Below are positions 1 to 12,400 of a DNA stretch of 64,000 nt, one piece after another. The notes below the pieces were generated by a model that saw nothing but the letters and a program-made list of their open reading frames with translations, was not told the DNA's origin and did no database searches. The translations under genes and the position numbers were made by a program. The first letter of the stretch is position 1, and each line of letters starts with the position of its first letter. The stretch is from Zygnema cylindricum (taxonomy: Eukaryota > Streptophyta > Zygnematophyceae > Zygnematales > Zygnemataceae): NCBI GenBank assembly GCA_037447655.1, contig JBBHKE010001539.1, positions 1 through 64,000 on the forward strand, written 5' to 3'.

Positions 1-3000
1 ACGGCAAGAGCAAAAGAGGATTAGATGCTTGGAGAGAGAAAGAGAGAGAGATATTTGAACTCAGGACACTTAATATGTGAAAGGGTTACAAGGAATCCAA
101 GTGAACCCAAATTAGACAGCAAAAGGATTTGGTGCAAAGATTGAGGTGTTAAAGAACCTCATGATGATACAATACAGCAATAAGAGACAACGAAGGCACA
201 CATTACCCACTTCACTAGTCTACTAGATGAAGCCAACGTTATCGGGCTTGAACTCTTAGAGGATGAAAGAACATTGCTACTAATCCTATCCCACCCGGAC
301 TACAACAAGGGGAATCCTACCAGGTCATACACAAATCTGGGGACATGGACGTGGAGCGAAGCAGTGATCGCAGTGTTGAAATCCGTTTACCAACAGCACC
401 GAGGAGTCACAGATCGACAAGGATTTAGAGATCTCCAAAGAGTCTGCAAAGAGCTGAGGAGAAGACGGAAAGACAGAGTCAAAAGTCATAAGTGTGACAG
501 ACAAAAGAGTTTCCTCCACAGTGAAAAGGAGAAGCATCGAACGTGCAAGGAGGGGAGGTTGTCAGAGTGTCACAAAATATCCAAGCGAGGAGGAAGAAAG
601 TGACTAGTGCAACTCGCCCACACAACAAAGAGATTGGACGAAAATCGAAGACTGCAAGCGTAACTACAACCAAATCAGAACAATCAAACTCACATCTAGT
701 GAGGAAAGTGAGGATCGGTTTGCTACAGAGTCGAGCATTATAGCTCGTTGCAACAAGAATGCTCATTATAGCTCATTGCAATAAGAATGCAGAGATAGGA
801 GGACTAGTCGCAGATCTGGAGCAATGCCGCAACAACAACATTGCAGAGGGCGACAACTTCCAAAGAGACAAATGGGAACGGACAAACATGCGAAATGTAG
901 AAACAGGTGGCAGGAAATCAAAGCGTCAGTCTACATAAAAAAATTGGCCAGATTCCAATAATCATAAGGAAAGCGCAGTCACAGAGTGTCATTTCACAAT
1001 GACAAGCAAAGAAAGAGTGGGAGGAGAGAGGCGTGGATAAAAGGGAAGGAACAGTTACTAGGGAGCCTTCGTCAACACGTGGCAAAGATCAGACAACCCC
1101 ACGTATCAAAAAACCACATCTAGACGCCTACGTCTTCACCACCAGCAACCCCATGCATTAGGAAACCAGATCTAGATGCCTATGTTTTCACCACCAGTGT
1201 CACCAGATACCGAAAAAGAATTTGAAGTCTGTGAATGGAGAAACCTATCATTCTTAAAGAAACCAAGCAACAAAACCAGAACAATAGTTAGTAAAACAGA
1301 AAACATTAGAAAGACTTTTAGTGGTCGGGTGAACATGACATGTAGGAAGTCAAGTGTTTCCGAAAAAAAGGTCAAAAGCCAGATGATAAAAAATGTTAAA
1401 AAGCAATTTTTTAGAGAGGCATTGGAGACAAGTAGACAGGATTCAATAACAAACGGAAAAAGGGTCAAAACTCTTATTCATACAGGTCAAAGAACTAACG
1501 AAGAAGAAAGAATCGAGACCAATCAAAGGTACATGAGGAGTAATGATGTTAAAGGTAGCCATTGGGCTAGAAGCGGTCATATGAGCTCATTTAACGTTCA
1601 TATGCACCAAGGAAAAGAGGATAAAAAGGTCAGCTTGCAAGATAGAATTTAAGAAGGTCAGATCCATCAAATTTAAGGTAGATGAAAGAAAGAAAAGACC
1701 AAAAAAGGAGAAAAGTATAAAGAGAGAAAACACAAAAATCTAAAGGGAAGAGAGTTAGTGCAAAGACTATACGAAGATCGAAAAAAAAACATCATAAATG
1801 TAGCATCGAGAAACAAGGATCAAAATGCGTTTTGCAGGAGGGGGAGTCACACAGGTACAAGAGAGGACTCACCAAGAGGAGCTCACATCGTGAGGGAGAT
1901 TCTAAGGAGACGCCCGACGAGTCAACCGCACAAGATAACCCCTCAACCCACCATCTCCAACGAAAGCGCTCGCTTTACTACCGAAGGGTTGAAAATCAAA
2001 GGACCGCAAACCAAGGGAGCCGAATCTACAACAAGAATAAACATTGGCTCATAAAAGGTAATCTTGCAAAGATACATTTTGAGACAAAATGTGCAAAAGA
2101 CAGTCGTTGAGAAAGTGAAAGAGATAGTAATCCAAATTGGAGAACTTTTACATGTTCAGCCAGCTGATGCAACAAGGCTCTTTGGTAAACGGGAGACGAT
2201 GGAAAGAACTCACCATGCCTCCAGCCAAGAGGGAAGAAAACCGAGGATTGGCCTAAGGCCAAGTCCACTCCCGAATGCGAATCCGAAGGAGTTCCACCTG
2301 TAAAAGGAACTCCTGCCACCATAAAGATGGAAAGCTCTGCAAATTGGAGAGAAGGAGGGGAAAGGTAAAAAACAAAGACTTAATCACAAAAGAAAGCACA
2401 TACCATATTTAAAATTCAGTGCTTGTCAGTGTGGACCTTACAGAAATCTCCAGCTCACATTGTGTGAGCAGCGTGCAAACAGCGTGCAAACAGAAGCAGA
2501 TCAAAGAAAGAAGAAATAAACCTTACCTAGTGATAAGAGGGAGTTCGAAGCATGTGGGAGCAGATTCGAGGGGACACCCACGAGAGACGGTGAAATCCAG
2601 ACCTGTCAAAGAAAGCAGCAAAGAAAAGCAATAATTCAGTAAATATGATCGGAGAAGGACCGAAGGTTGAGACGCGCAAAGTCAAAATATGTAAAAAAGC
2701 ATTGTTGACCAGAAGTGACAAACTTGTGACAAATTGGATAAGAAGGACAGGAGTTATCATTTCAACGTCAAGAATGTCCTCTCAAATCATCCGTTTCCAG
2801 AGACTCTTGATGCGGTCAAAACTCAGGAGGCCACAATCACGAGCAAAGAGTACCTAAAAACATTTAGCACAGCAAAAGGCGTGATGTGATAAAACAAAAA
2901 GATTAATTTTAAAATCTTAAGCTCTCATGCCAAAGTTAGGCTAAATGTCAATCTTAAATAATGTTAAATTAAAGGCTCAAAATCAACAACAGATAAGAGA

Positions 3001-3400
3001 AAATCTGAACGTCAAAAGAGTTTAAGACTAGAAAGTACTCTCGGACATTCAACCTATAGACTCTTAGAGCAGTCAGAAAGATAACAGGAGGCACAAGGTC
3101 ACTTAAGGAAATAGTTGCCAGAAAGGAGTGCGGGGAGAATTCTGATACTTGTCAAACTGTAAAAGTGAGGAGCCAAGGAAAATCTTACCTCAGAATTCGA
3201 GAGGAAGAACATCAGAGCAGCCGCGAATTAGAAAACGCGAAGCAAGGAAGACAGCAGAAGACTTCGCTGGGCGGAACGATAGACAAATTCCAGACGCCGT
3301 GTAAAACCTTAAACCTTAGTTTTCACAAGGCGTAAAACTATAGCACTGTGAGGAGGACAGCGAAAAAACCTAATAGGATAAGGGTTTACAATTATAAGAC
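1..3400. other. Purine-rich region without a recognisable gene
   Basis: The plus strand is rich in A and G throughout. The open frames here are short, rich in Lys, Arg and Glu, and show no domain I recognise, so none is called. Two imperfect tandem duplications are visible: about 28 bp around 741-790 (tagctcgttgcaa / tagctcattgcaa) and about 52 bp around 1108-1205 (tctagacgcctacg / tctagatgcctatg). The stretch could be decayed retroelement DNA, but nothing in it proves that. Confidence 0.5.
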
Positions 3401-3459
3401 ATGAATTTATGAGGACAGGGCATAGTTCAAAAGTAGGTGAGCGTACGCCCATACAATAT

Positions 3460-3910
3460 ACCTATTGTATGCAAAGCATACAATATGGCCTTAAGACCCA
3501 TATTGTATTGGCCGCAAAATTAAATAAAATAGTAACAGGGTTGAGTTGCACATGGATCGATAGAGAATTAAACGTCATGTCTAAATTTGAAAAAAAAATA
3601 GGACAAAAAAATCTTTTTCTGTGGGTTTTGAGCGACTTTTTATTTGAACCGTCAAATTTGGACGATTTGACGATCGTTGGTGAAAGTAACGATCTAAGAA
3701 GATCACATGAAAAGCCCATAACACAACTTACGATAGGACTATCGTCAGATTAGGTGGATCGGACGGTCCCTGATGAAAGTAGAAGATCACATGGAAAGCC
3801 CGTAACACAACTTACGCTAAAGGCGGCCTACAAAAGGCCTAGCAAAAAACACCTACTTTTGTCAAGCGGCCTACAAAAGGCCTACCAAAAAATGCCTACT
3901 TTTGAACTAT
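3460..3910. repeat. Cluster of short palindromes and tandem duplications
   Basis: At about 3462-3483 there is a 10-bp perfect inverted repeat (tattgtatgc, 3-bp loop, gcatacaata). It is followed by a 9-bp one (acaatatgg ... ccatattgt). A block containing agatcacatgaaaagccc and cacaacttacg occurs twice between 3690 and 3815. A unit of about 40 bp with ggcctacaaaaggccta occurs twice at 3825-3910. No gene is supported here. Confidence 0.6.
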
Positions 3911-4126
3911 GGGACAGAGTGAACCTATATAAAAAAATACTAACTAATATATGTGTAGTGAAAGTACAAGCTGAACCTTTTGATGCAGTGCGAAGAAGGC
4001 GCAAACAAAATTTGGAATCGCACTTTGGGAATTATCGAAATTCCATCGCCACCACGAACGGATTAATCGGACGGACAGAAATTTCGACGTCGTTCGAGCG
4101 ACAAGACAGGGATTATGCGACGGCAT

Positions 4127-4733
4127 ATGCAATCTCAATTGCTGCATTCACGCTAGAAATGGATGATGAATGAGATGAGTAAATGAATGTCATTTTTTTT
4201 GTTTGGACCTGAATCTCCCTTGATGTCACCTCATGTTATCAAAAACGTCGCGCTATGATTCATGTTGCTGTACGATTAGTCGCCGATGACTCAAATCCGT
4301 CCTTACCAAACCATCAGTAAGAAAGGGGGAGGACGCTTTGTCAAAGTTCCAAATAAGTTTTAAATTTACATTTTTTTACTTTCTATTTTAGATGATTTTG
4401 ATTGGCTATTTCTTTATGGGTTACCATTCTAGAAAATTTCGCTACAGTACGGATCATTCATTCGGGATATGACTTCATCCTTTTTCAACATCGGATTTGT
4501 GCATTCCGAAAAAGTTTTCCGGAAAAAAATATGATAGTTGTCAGGTTTTGACGCACTTGACTATATGTTTTGTCCGTCGCTACGCTCCAAAATGGTTGAC
4601 GCCGAGCGGTTGACCTGTTTTGCACCTCTGTGTTTGATTTTTTGCGGAATGAATGGTATGGGATCATTCGTTTCCTCATCTCATTCATCATCCATTTCTA
4701 GTGTGAATGCAGTAAATTGAATGTCAGACGGAC
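4127..4733. mobile_element. Foldback or MITE-like element with about 50-bp inverted arms
   Basis: The left arm at 4142-4190 (ctgcattcacgctagaaatg onward) is matched, inverted, by the arm at about 4663-4712, with only a few mismatches (for example cgctag against cactag). Weaker inverted similarity continues outward on both sides, so the true ends may lie further out. The roughly 470-bp core has no coding capacity, so this would be a non-autonomous DNA element. I could not fix a target-site duplication and cannot assign a superfamily. Confidence 0.6.
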
Positions 4734-7700
4734 ATTCAAATCGACGGTCACATCGACGTCTTCATTTCCAAGATGGATTTCGCTCCTCGCAAAACGAGGA
4801 TAGAGGACACGTCAGGTTATTCAGATTTCAAGAGTTGGCATCGAAAATGAGCGCTAGCCACACAGAGATTGATTGCGCCAACCGCACTCTTAATTGGTCC
4901 TAATGATTTTACAGGTCATTATCATAGGACCATAGGTGGTCCCCACGGGATCATACTTATCGAATGGAACGAGTACCATTCAAAATCGACGAAGCGACAA
5001 ATTCTATCGACTTCATACTGACCCAACTGTACGATGCTCAACTGAAATATTCCACGGGATATCGAACGAGAAATTGTACGACTACAACGAAAAGTCATTA
5101 AAACGAATTCGTACCAAATGCATCGCCGAAACATCAAGTGGGAGTGTTCGTTTTGGTGCAATATTTGGCGATTTATTTGTACCGGCAACGATTTACTTGT
5201 ACCGGCAGAATTTTACCGATTCACATTTTCTGACGTGACGTGACGTAACAAATCGAAGTGAACCGAATCTGACGACGATTCTGCCAACCTTATTTTATAG
5301 ATTATGTCAGAATAAAGGAGCGGCACATTGTGGTGGAAAGCGACAAAACGGCAACACCTCATTCCACCACTTCTTTAGGCATTTCATCACAAGATGACAC
5401 ACAGGCTGATATATATATAGTGCAGCAAGGCAATTAGAATAACTATCTCATGGAAATGTCATGCAGATCACTCTCAACTTTATTATATCACAACTTTGTA
5501 CATTCTTTATTAGGATTCATATCATAGATCACATTCTATATTAGGATTCTTATTATATATCATAGAAGGAGAATGCAACTTTATTAAAAGTTAGTCCGTA
5601 TGAACATTTGTAATTCCAAATGGGGCTCACTTCCGGTTTACGCCTTGTGGCCCCTTGACTATACATACATTTCTTAAGCTGCCTAAACCTGTCCAATCTA
5701 TTGATTTTTTTTCTATGCCTCTCCCATTGCTATCTACCTAGTGATTCGTACAGGCTAAGTTTGGTCGTGTTAGATGTCATATGTTTATAAGTTGGGTGCG
5801 CACTGGCTTATATGACTGTGTAAAACTATCATACATAACCTTTTATACCACAAGCATGGTAAGGGGAAGGGGTTTTTTCCTTACAATGATGGAACTGACC
5901 TTTAGATGCCAACGTTTAGGTATGAGTGAGAACCTCGGTGCAAAGTATTATGTATTGAGGGGGAGCCATTATAGTGATTGAGGGGAAAAAAAAAACCAAT
6001 TTTCTCGAAGAAGCTTTGGTTAGAGGTGATTGGCCTAGATTCTAAGATTCAGAAGGGGTGGTAAGGTCCCCTAAGAATATACCCGGTTTCGATCTTGTCT
6101 TGCGATGAGATTCGATAACTGGATACGCTAAAATGTGTTTCAAGCACGTCATTTAAGCAATATGTAGTTACTACAAAAAGGGTTTTGACAATCAATGTTG
6201 ATGCAATGATGAAGAAATCAAACAAGACCTATGAGCTAATGGATGGACCGCAATGGAGGCAATTGTAGTTTGGGGAGAGGATCCTCCCAGCTATGATTTA
6301 CCAGCAGCTAGACATTGGCGCAATCTGTGGCAAATATAAGCTTTGGAACGGGAGTTCTTTAAGATGAATAGTACTTGAGGAGTCATCAACCATGAAATCT
6401 GGCGTCTCAACCTTGTCTACGGAATAAACCTCTCCTTAAGCAGGCGAATAAGGCGGGGTTTTCGGGAGGGCTTTCTAAGTTATAGAATGATGGCGTTATT
6501 CTCGAGAGTAAATGCTTTTACAATAAAACAAATGCAAAAAACATAACATTTTTCAATGAGGTTTGTTAAATACCTTTTATGACAATCGTTTGTGGGCTTC
6601 ATGGATTGCCCCGTATGTGCTGGTTCGATAAGGAGTATCGGAAAAACAAATTGAAGTGCTCAAACTATTCGTGAAAGAAAGCTTGTGGTTTGACAACTTA
6701 GGCCCAAGTAGAATGCAGTCACGGATTAATGCCAACACATGATGTGTTATCACGTTGAGCATGAGAAGTCACAAGAGAGACAGAGTATAATATGGAAGTG
6801 AAAAGAGAAAAAAAGAAGTGGGAGATTATCAAAAGGATGGGTCGAGCAATCCAAGCTATCTCTTGATTGAAAATTTTTGATAACTGTAAAATTTAAGCGA
6901 AATGTGGTTTCGGGTTTGGTGTTGAGAAAAGACTCAAAGAACACACAAGTAATGTCCTCTCTAGTAAAATGTAAGATTCTATGAGTACGAAAAGGACTAT
7001 GGCTAAGAGCACAGGCAGAGGGCTTATTGCTTGAAATTTGAAGGATGCAAGAAGAAAAAAAGGGTTACGATCATTAAGAGACTACTCAAACCGACTAGGA
7101 ATTAGAGGTTGTCTCATTGATGACTTCGCTGACACCTTATGATAAATCATTGTTCCAAGGTTTCTAAGAGAGTATGGTCACATGGCTCAATCGGAAAAAA
7201 AATGACCTGAACTCCACAAGTTACAACTTAATAAGACTCGACACGAGGAAACTAACCAAGTCCAAGCATTGCAATGATTGACTTTAACCTTCTAAGTGTC
7301 GCTTTTTATTATTTCTAGTATTTTTTTTTGGCATTTGGGTGAAGCCTCGATTTCGATAAAGCAGTGAACTCTTGAAGAACCCTCCATTTAGTCGTTCTTA
7401 TAAATAGCCTTCCGTTTACATTTTTAGTTTTTTTGGTACCACATCGTCTTCATTTACGTGTTTAATTTGTATTAGTACCACATCGACTTATATTCAAACA
7501 TTAAAAATCGCCAAAGATTTTTCACGATCAAAATTTGAATAATATTTGTATGGACGAGAGAAAATCAAAATGTGTAAAATTGTACCCAAATGTCAAATTA
7601 ATACATGCACATTACTCGTTGTACAAATCCCTCACTCCCACAACGGTCATTGAATGGCAGAACCACCGTAAAAAAACATCATCTAAAAAAAATATCTTGA

Positions 7701-8380
7701 TAACTTCTGGTGGATATGCATCTACCTTATCGAAAAGCACATGGTCTATTCCATGTGTGAGGTTGTCATAGCTCGGTCATCGTGAATATAATTTTACTTG
7801 TGTAGGTGTACTATTTATACACGCCAAATGTGTGGCTAGTGTTCCCATGAGGACACTAACCACAAACTGAATGGTTTGAGCGATTGCATCATGGGTGCGA
7901 AAAATAAAAAAAATCAAAAGATCAAAGTTTACATCCATAAGCTTGAAAAATCTTGATAGATCTCCAAGAAAACCGTTTCCTTAAAAAAACATGAAAAATT
8001 GGTACAAAATGTTGCGAAAATGTACGACATTTGATAAACAATTGCACTTTTTCGCTAATGGAGGAACACCATAATTTATCATATACTTGCCACACTCTAG
8101 GTTAAATTGCAACGCTTCAAGGCGAGTACAATACATAAGGAACAGCCACACAGACAAAATTATTAAAGATAGCAATGACCTATATTTCCAAGGCAAGAAG
8201 AAAAAATTACGATGTACGTCTAACAAACGTAAAGTGCGACGCCCAAACCATCCTCCATTAAGTAAACCACTTTTTACACAAAAACACACAAATCATGTTT
8301 TATTGCCAGTGGATATCACCTACGATATGTCACACAAACCTTCATATATGTACTAAAATTGTCATTTTCGTTCAGCCTTT
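4734..8380. other. AT-rich intergenic DNA, no gene seen
   Basis: Only short unrecognisable frames occur. There is a small tandem repeat near 5165-5215 (tttgtaccggcaacgattta repeated once) and a tgacg triplication near 5232. Long T and A runs are common. I see no conserved domain, RNA gene or transposon terminus. Confidence 0.45.
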
Positions 8381-9421
8381 TCCTCCCCTCGTCTCTTCTC
8401 TCCCCCACTCACCCTTGTCCTCCCCTCCCTCTCTCTCTCACGTTTCTTTCTCTCTCTTAGTCTTACTCTCCCTCCCTCCCCCACTCTCTGTCCATATCTC
8501 ATAATCACACAATGTACTAAAGCTTTTGCATAAGCGGTAACCTCTAACATAATTCACCCTATGATATTTTGACCTCAAAAGAGGTATAACTTAAACCTCT
8601 CATCTATTTTTTTGCCTCCCATCACCTGATTTCTACATTTACCCATTTTAATTTCTATCCATTTAAAAGGAGGTAAAGACACTCAGCATTTATCGCGAAA
8701 CACACTCTCTCTCACTCTTCCTCCCTCTCTCCCTCTCTCTCTCCCTCCCTCCCTTCTTCCCTCCCCACCTTAACTCTCTCTCCTTCTCTTTCTCTCTCTC
8801 TCTTTCATGTCCCCTCTCAAAATAAGGAAAACGCCATTCATACACGTGGCCCGAAAATTTTGAAGTCCGAGAATCTTAACCTAAAACCTAAAGTAAAGCG
8901 AGACATGATGTAAAAAAAGGGAAAAAAAGTAAAAAAATAGAAAAAGAAAAAGGGACTAAAAGGGCTACCGCAAGAAAGCCTCTCCTTCCTCTTCTCTTGT
9001 ACCCCTCTCCCTTCTCTCATCCTCCCTCCCTCGGCAATTTCTTATCCACGTAGACGTATAAACTTTCACCCACTCCTCTTCTCCCTCCACTCCCCCAACC
9101 TTTTTCCATTAATCCCTCCTAATCTCTTCCCGTCCCCATATTCTTACTCTTCCTCAGTCTCAAACTAGTCCTCGCTCTCTCTCTCTCTCGCTCGATGTCT
9201 CTCATTCCGAGAATCATAAGCCCCGACACTGTCCAAATACCGACTCTCGTTCTCCCACCCTCCCTCTCTCTCTCTCCCTCTCGCTCTCTCTTTCCCCTTC
9301 TCCCTCTACCTCTCACTCACACACCCCCTCTCTTTCCCTCTCCCTCGACCCACTCCTCTCTCTCGCTCCCCATTTTTCCTATGTCCTTTCCTCTTTGTCT
9401 TTCCTCTCCCTTCTCCCCCTC
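8381..9421. repeat. CT-rich simple-sequence tract downstream of the kinase gene
   Basis: The plus strand is made largely of ctctcc, ccctcc and ctct runs (8390-8510, 8700-8815, 8980-9420), broken by about 250 bp of ordinary AT-rich DNA. It lies just past the stop codon of the minus-strand kinase gene and probably includes its 3' untranslated region. No polyadenylation site was fixed. Confidence 0.6.
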
Positions 9422-12400
9422 CTACTCTCTCCTCCCTGGAGTGGTCGGTCTCGACGAATGCCTCGAACTTCCTCTCGATCCCACTCTCGAGTGTTGGGGA
9501 CTCGGCTGTCGACTGCTTCTCATCATTTGCGACGATCTCTCTCTCTCCCTCTCCCTCTCTCTCTCTCTCTCATCTCCGTAGGAATATGCCATACCGTTGC
9601 TATTAGGACTGAAATTTTCCATACTTCCCGTCCTCCCTCCCAACCCTCCTCCGAAAACAGCCCCAGTAGGGGCTCTCCCTCCCCCACTCCCATACCGGGG
9701 TAACCCTACCCCTAACCCTTGGTCCCGATTCATGGAGGGCACTCCCGACCCACTGTTTTCTCCTCCTCCTCCTCCTCCTCCTCCTCCTCCTCCTCCTCCA
9801 TATGGGAGTCTTCCCATCAAGGAGCCTTGACTGCTCGACATAGTCCCATATGTGGGGTCAAACTGAGACGGGTAAACGGGAGGCCAGGCCCCCATAGAGG
9901 AGGAGGGAGGAGCTCCCAAATATAAAGATGGATGCACAGGATGAGGTACTCGAACATAAACGTATCCCCCCATCCCCGGATAGGCCTCTGGATACATCCC
10001 ATCCGGGTACATCCCACCATCCCATCCAAAGCCTCGAGAGGGGTGGTGATCCATATAGGAGTGAGAGGGAGAGGCGGAAGGGTTCGGTTCATAGGGAGAA
10101 TAAGGACGTCCTCCTCCTACCTCTCTCGGATGATGGGAATAAGGGGGATCGGAAGGGGTTTTCCAGCCCTCTTCATCTTCCCACACCGAATTTCGTCCTC
10201 CTCCTCCTCCTCCTCCTCCACCTCCTCCTCCTCCTCTTTGGGAAACAGGTTGGGATTGCGGACGAGGAATATCGAGAGGAGATTGGCGCGAGGACGCGGG
10301 AAGCGACAAAGAACTGTCGAGACTCTGGGTTCCCATGAGAATTCGAGGAGAGAGACGGGGGGGGATCACGATTTGAGGGGGATATTGCCTGTCACTGAAC
10401 ACCCTCCCACCCTGGGGTACACCATTAATCGCTCTACTATTTAGCGTTAAGAAACATATAGCATGGGGCTTGTTTTAGTGTTATAATTCTGATGATTTCG
10501 ATTCAAACGACTTTTAAGTGACGATTTTAGAGCTAAAACCAACCGGCAAAGCTCGAATAACAGACTCTAACAAAAGTACACAAAGTATTGTCGAGCCCAT
10601 GGCGTCTAAGAGATGGTGGTGTGGAGCAAGTACACCATGAATCGTAATTAGCGTTATTAACGCTAATTCCGTCACCCCGAATTTTGACCCTAAAACCTTA
10701 AATAGAATAAATAACTCTAAATTTTTATTTACATTATTTAAGGTACTTTTGAATTTAACAGCTCTAATATAGTGCAGTTTTAAATAGTGTGGCGTACGGT
10801 CGGTGTCTGACCGTGCAAAACTGTATTAAGTAAAAACATACAAAAATATATTCAATACAGGGCGTTATTATGTAACTGCGTTTTCACAAACCGCCTACTG
10901 CAAACGTCATAATGACGCGAAAATGTACGTTTTGTCAGATACTGTAAGTGTACCTAATTTACTGTTAAAGATATTCAGCGCAGATAGCTATTACGGAAAG
11001 AAACCCAAATTAGAGTTATTGATAAATTAGAGTAAAAAAAATTTTTGAGACAACGAAAAAACCCAAATTAGAGTTAATAACACTAATTATTTTTTTACAC
11101 TAATTATTTCTTTACGCTAATTACAATTCACAGTGTACTGCTCCAATAAAAACGAATAAATATATGAACAATGCAGTCAACGTCAGTTTTCCCAAGACAA
11201 AATGGAAGGTGAAGTACAATGACGAAACAAAACTGTACCGTACCGCCTCCCTCTTGAGAATAGAGCCCCTGTACTCGTCTCTTCAGACAGTATATCTCAT
11301 ATATCTCTCTTCAAGCCGTATCTCCCTCAACCTTTGACTTCAAGCATGACAGCACACAAGAATACAGTTTTAGGGTGATAGAAATACCCGTGTTCTCCTG
11401 CTACAAAAGGATCCTGAAGAAGTTCGACCGCGGAAGGACGTTTTTTGGGATCGATTTGACAGCATCGCCGAATAAACGCTTTGACATCCTCCGACAAATA
11501 ATCGGGGATGGGAGGAGGTCCTGTGGCATTGGCGATGTGGTAGTACGCCACGGCCTAGACACAGGTAAATATTCACAAGAGAGGAAGAGGGAGAGAGGAA
11601 GTGGGAGAGGGAGAGGGAGGGGAGAGCACAGGCACGGACAAGGTGGGAAGGAGAGACGCACAAAAAAAACGGACATCTCAGGGATTAGTGAGGGAAAGAA
11701 GAACAACAGCTGTCAAGGAATAATGAGTGGAATAAAGGTCCTTAAATTTTTGAAAGAAATAAGTTTCTTAGGGTATTTTAGGGTTTTTTCCTACAAAACC
11801 TTCTTCTTCCCACCAACTTGCCTGTGATACGTCTTTCCAAGTTGGCAGTTTTGTGTTTCGGTCAAACCAAGGTAAGGTTCCGGTGGCCATTTCCAACACA
11901 GTGCATCCCAAACTCCATATGTCCACCTCCAATCCGTATCCGTTAAACTTGTTGTGCAAGACCTGAACCCTTGCATGCAAACAGATCTTCAACGACAGCC
12001 TTCACCCATAAAAGACAATAAAAAAAAGACAATACACAAAATACAACGCACATAAAAGACAAAATACATAAAGGCAGAACATATAAAAGACAAATACATA
12101 AAAGACAAATACATAAAAGACAAAATACACAAAAGACAAAATACAAAAATGACAAATATTTCAGACATCTGTTGGACATAATGAGATCTCCCCAAAAAAA
12201 CCTAAAAGAACCCAAACGCCTTACCTCAGGGGCGCACCACCAAATGGTTCCTCGTCCTGACGTCATCTCTGATGGACCAGTCATTTCCTGCAGTGTCAGG
12301 TCACACACCAAATGTCACATCTGACACCGAATAAACCCTAAAAAACCCTAAAAGACCTTAATAAACACCTAAACCGATCTCTAAAGGTCCATAGGAAACC

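Noticed and set aside
274-2857. Several Lys/Arg-rich frames at the left end
   Set aside because: Short, overlapping, without domains, and explained by purine-rich DNA with few stops.
5400-7950. A decayed non-LTR element
   Set aside because: I searched the readings for reverse transcriptase or endonuclease motifs and found none.
9195-10444. Plus-strand frames opposite kinase exon 10
   Set aside because: Poly-Pro, poly-Ser and poly-Leu readings are shadows of the poly-Gly repeats; the minus-strand exon joins in phase with the kinase domain.
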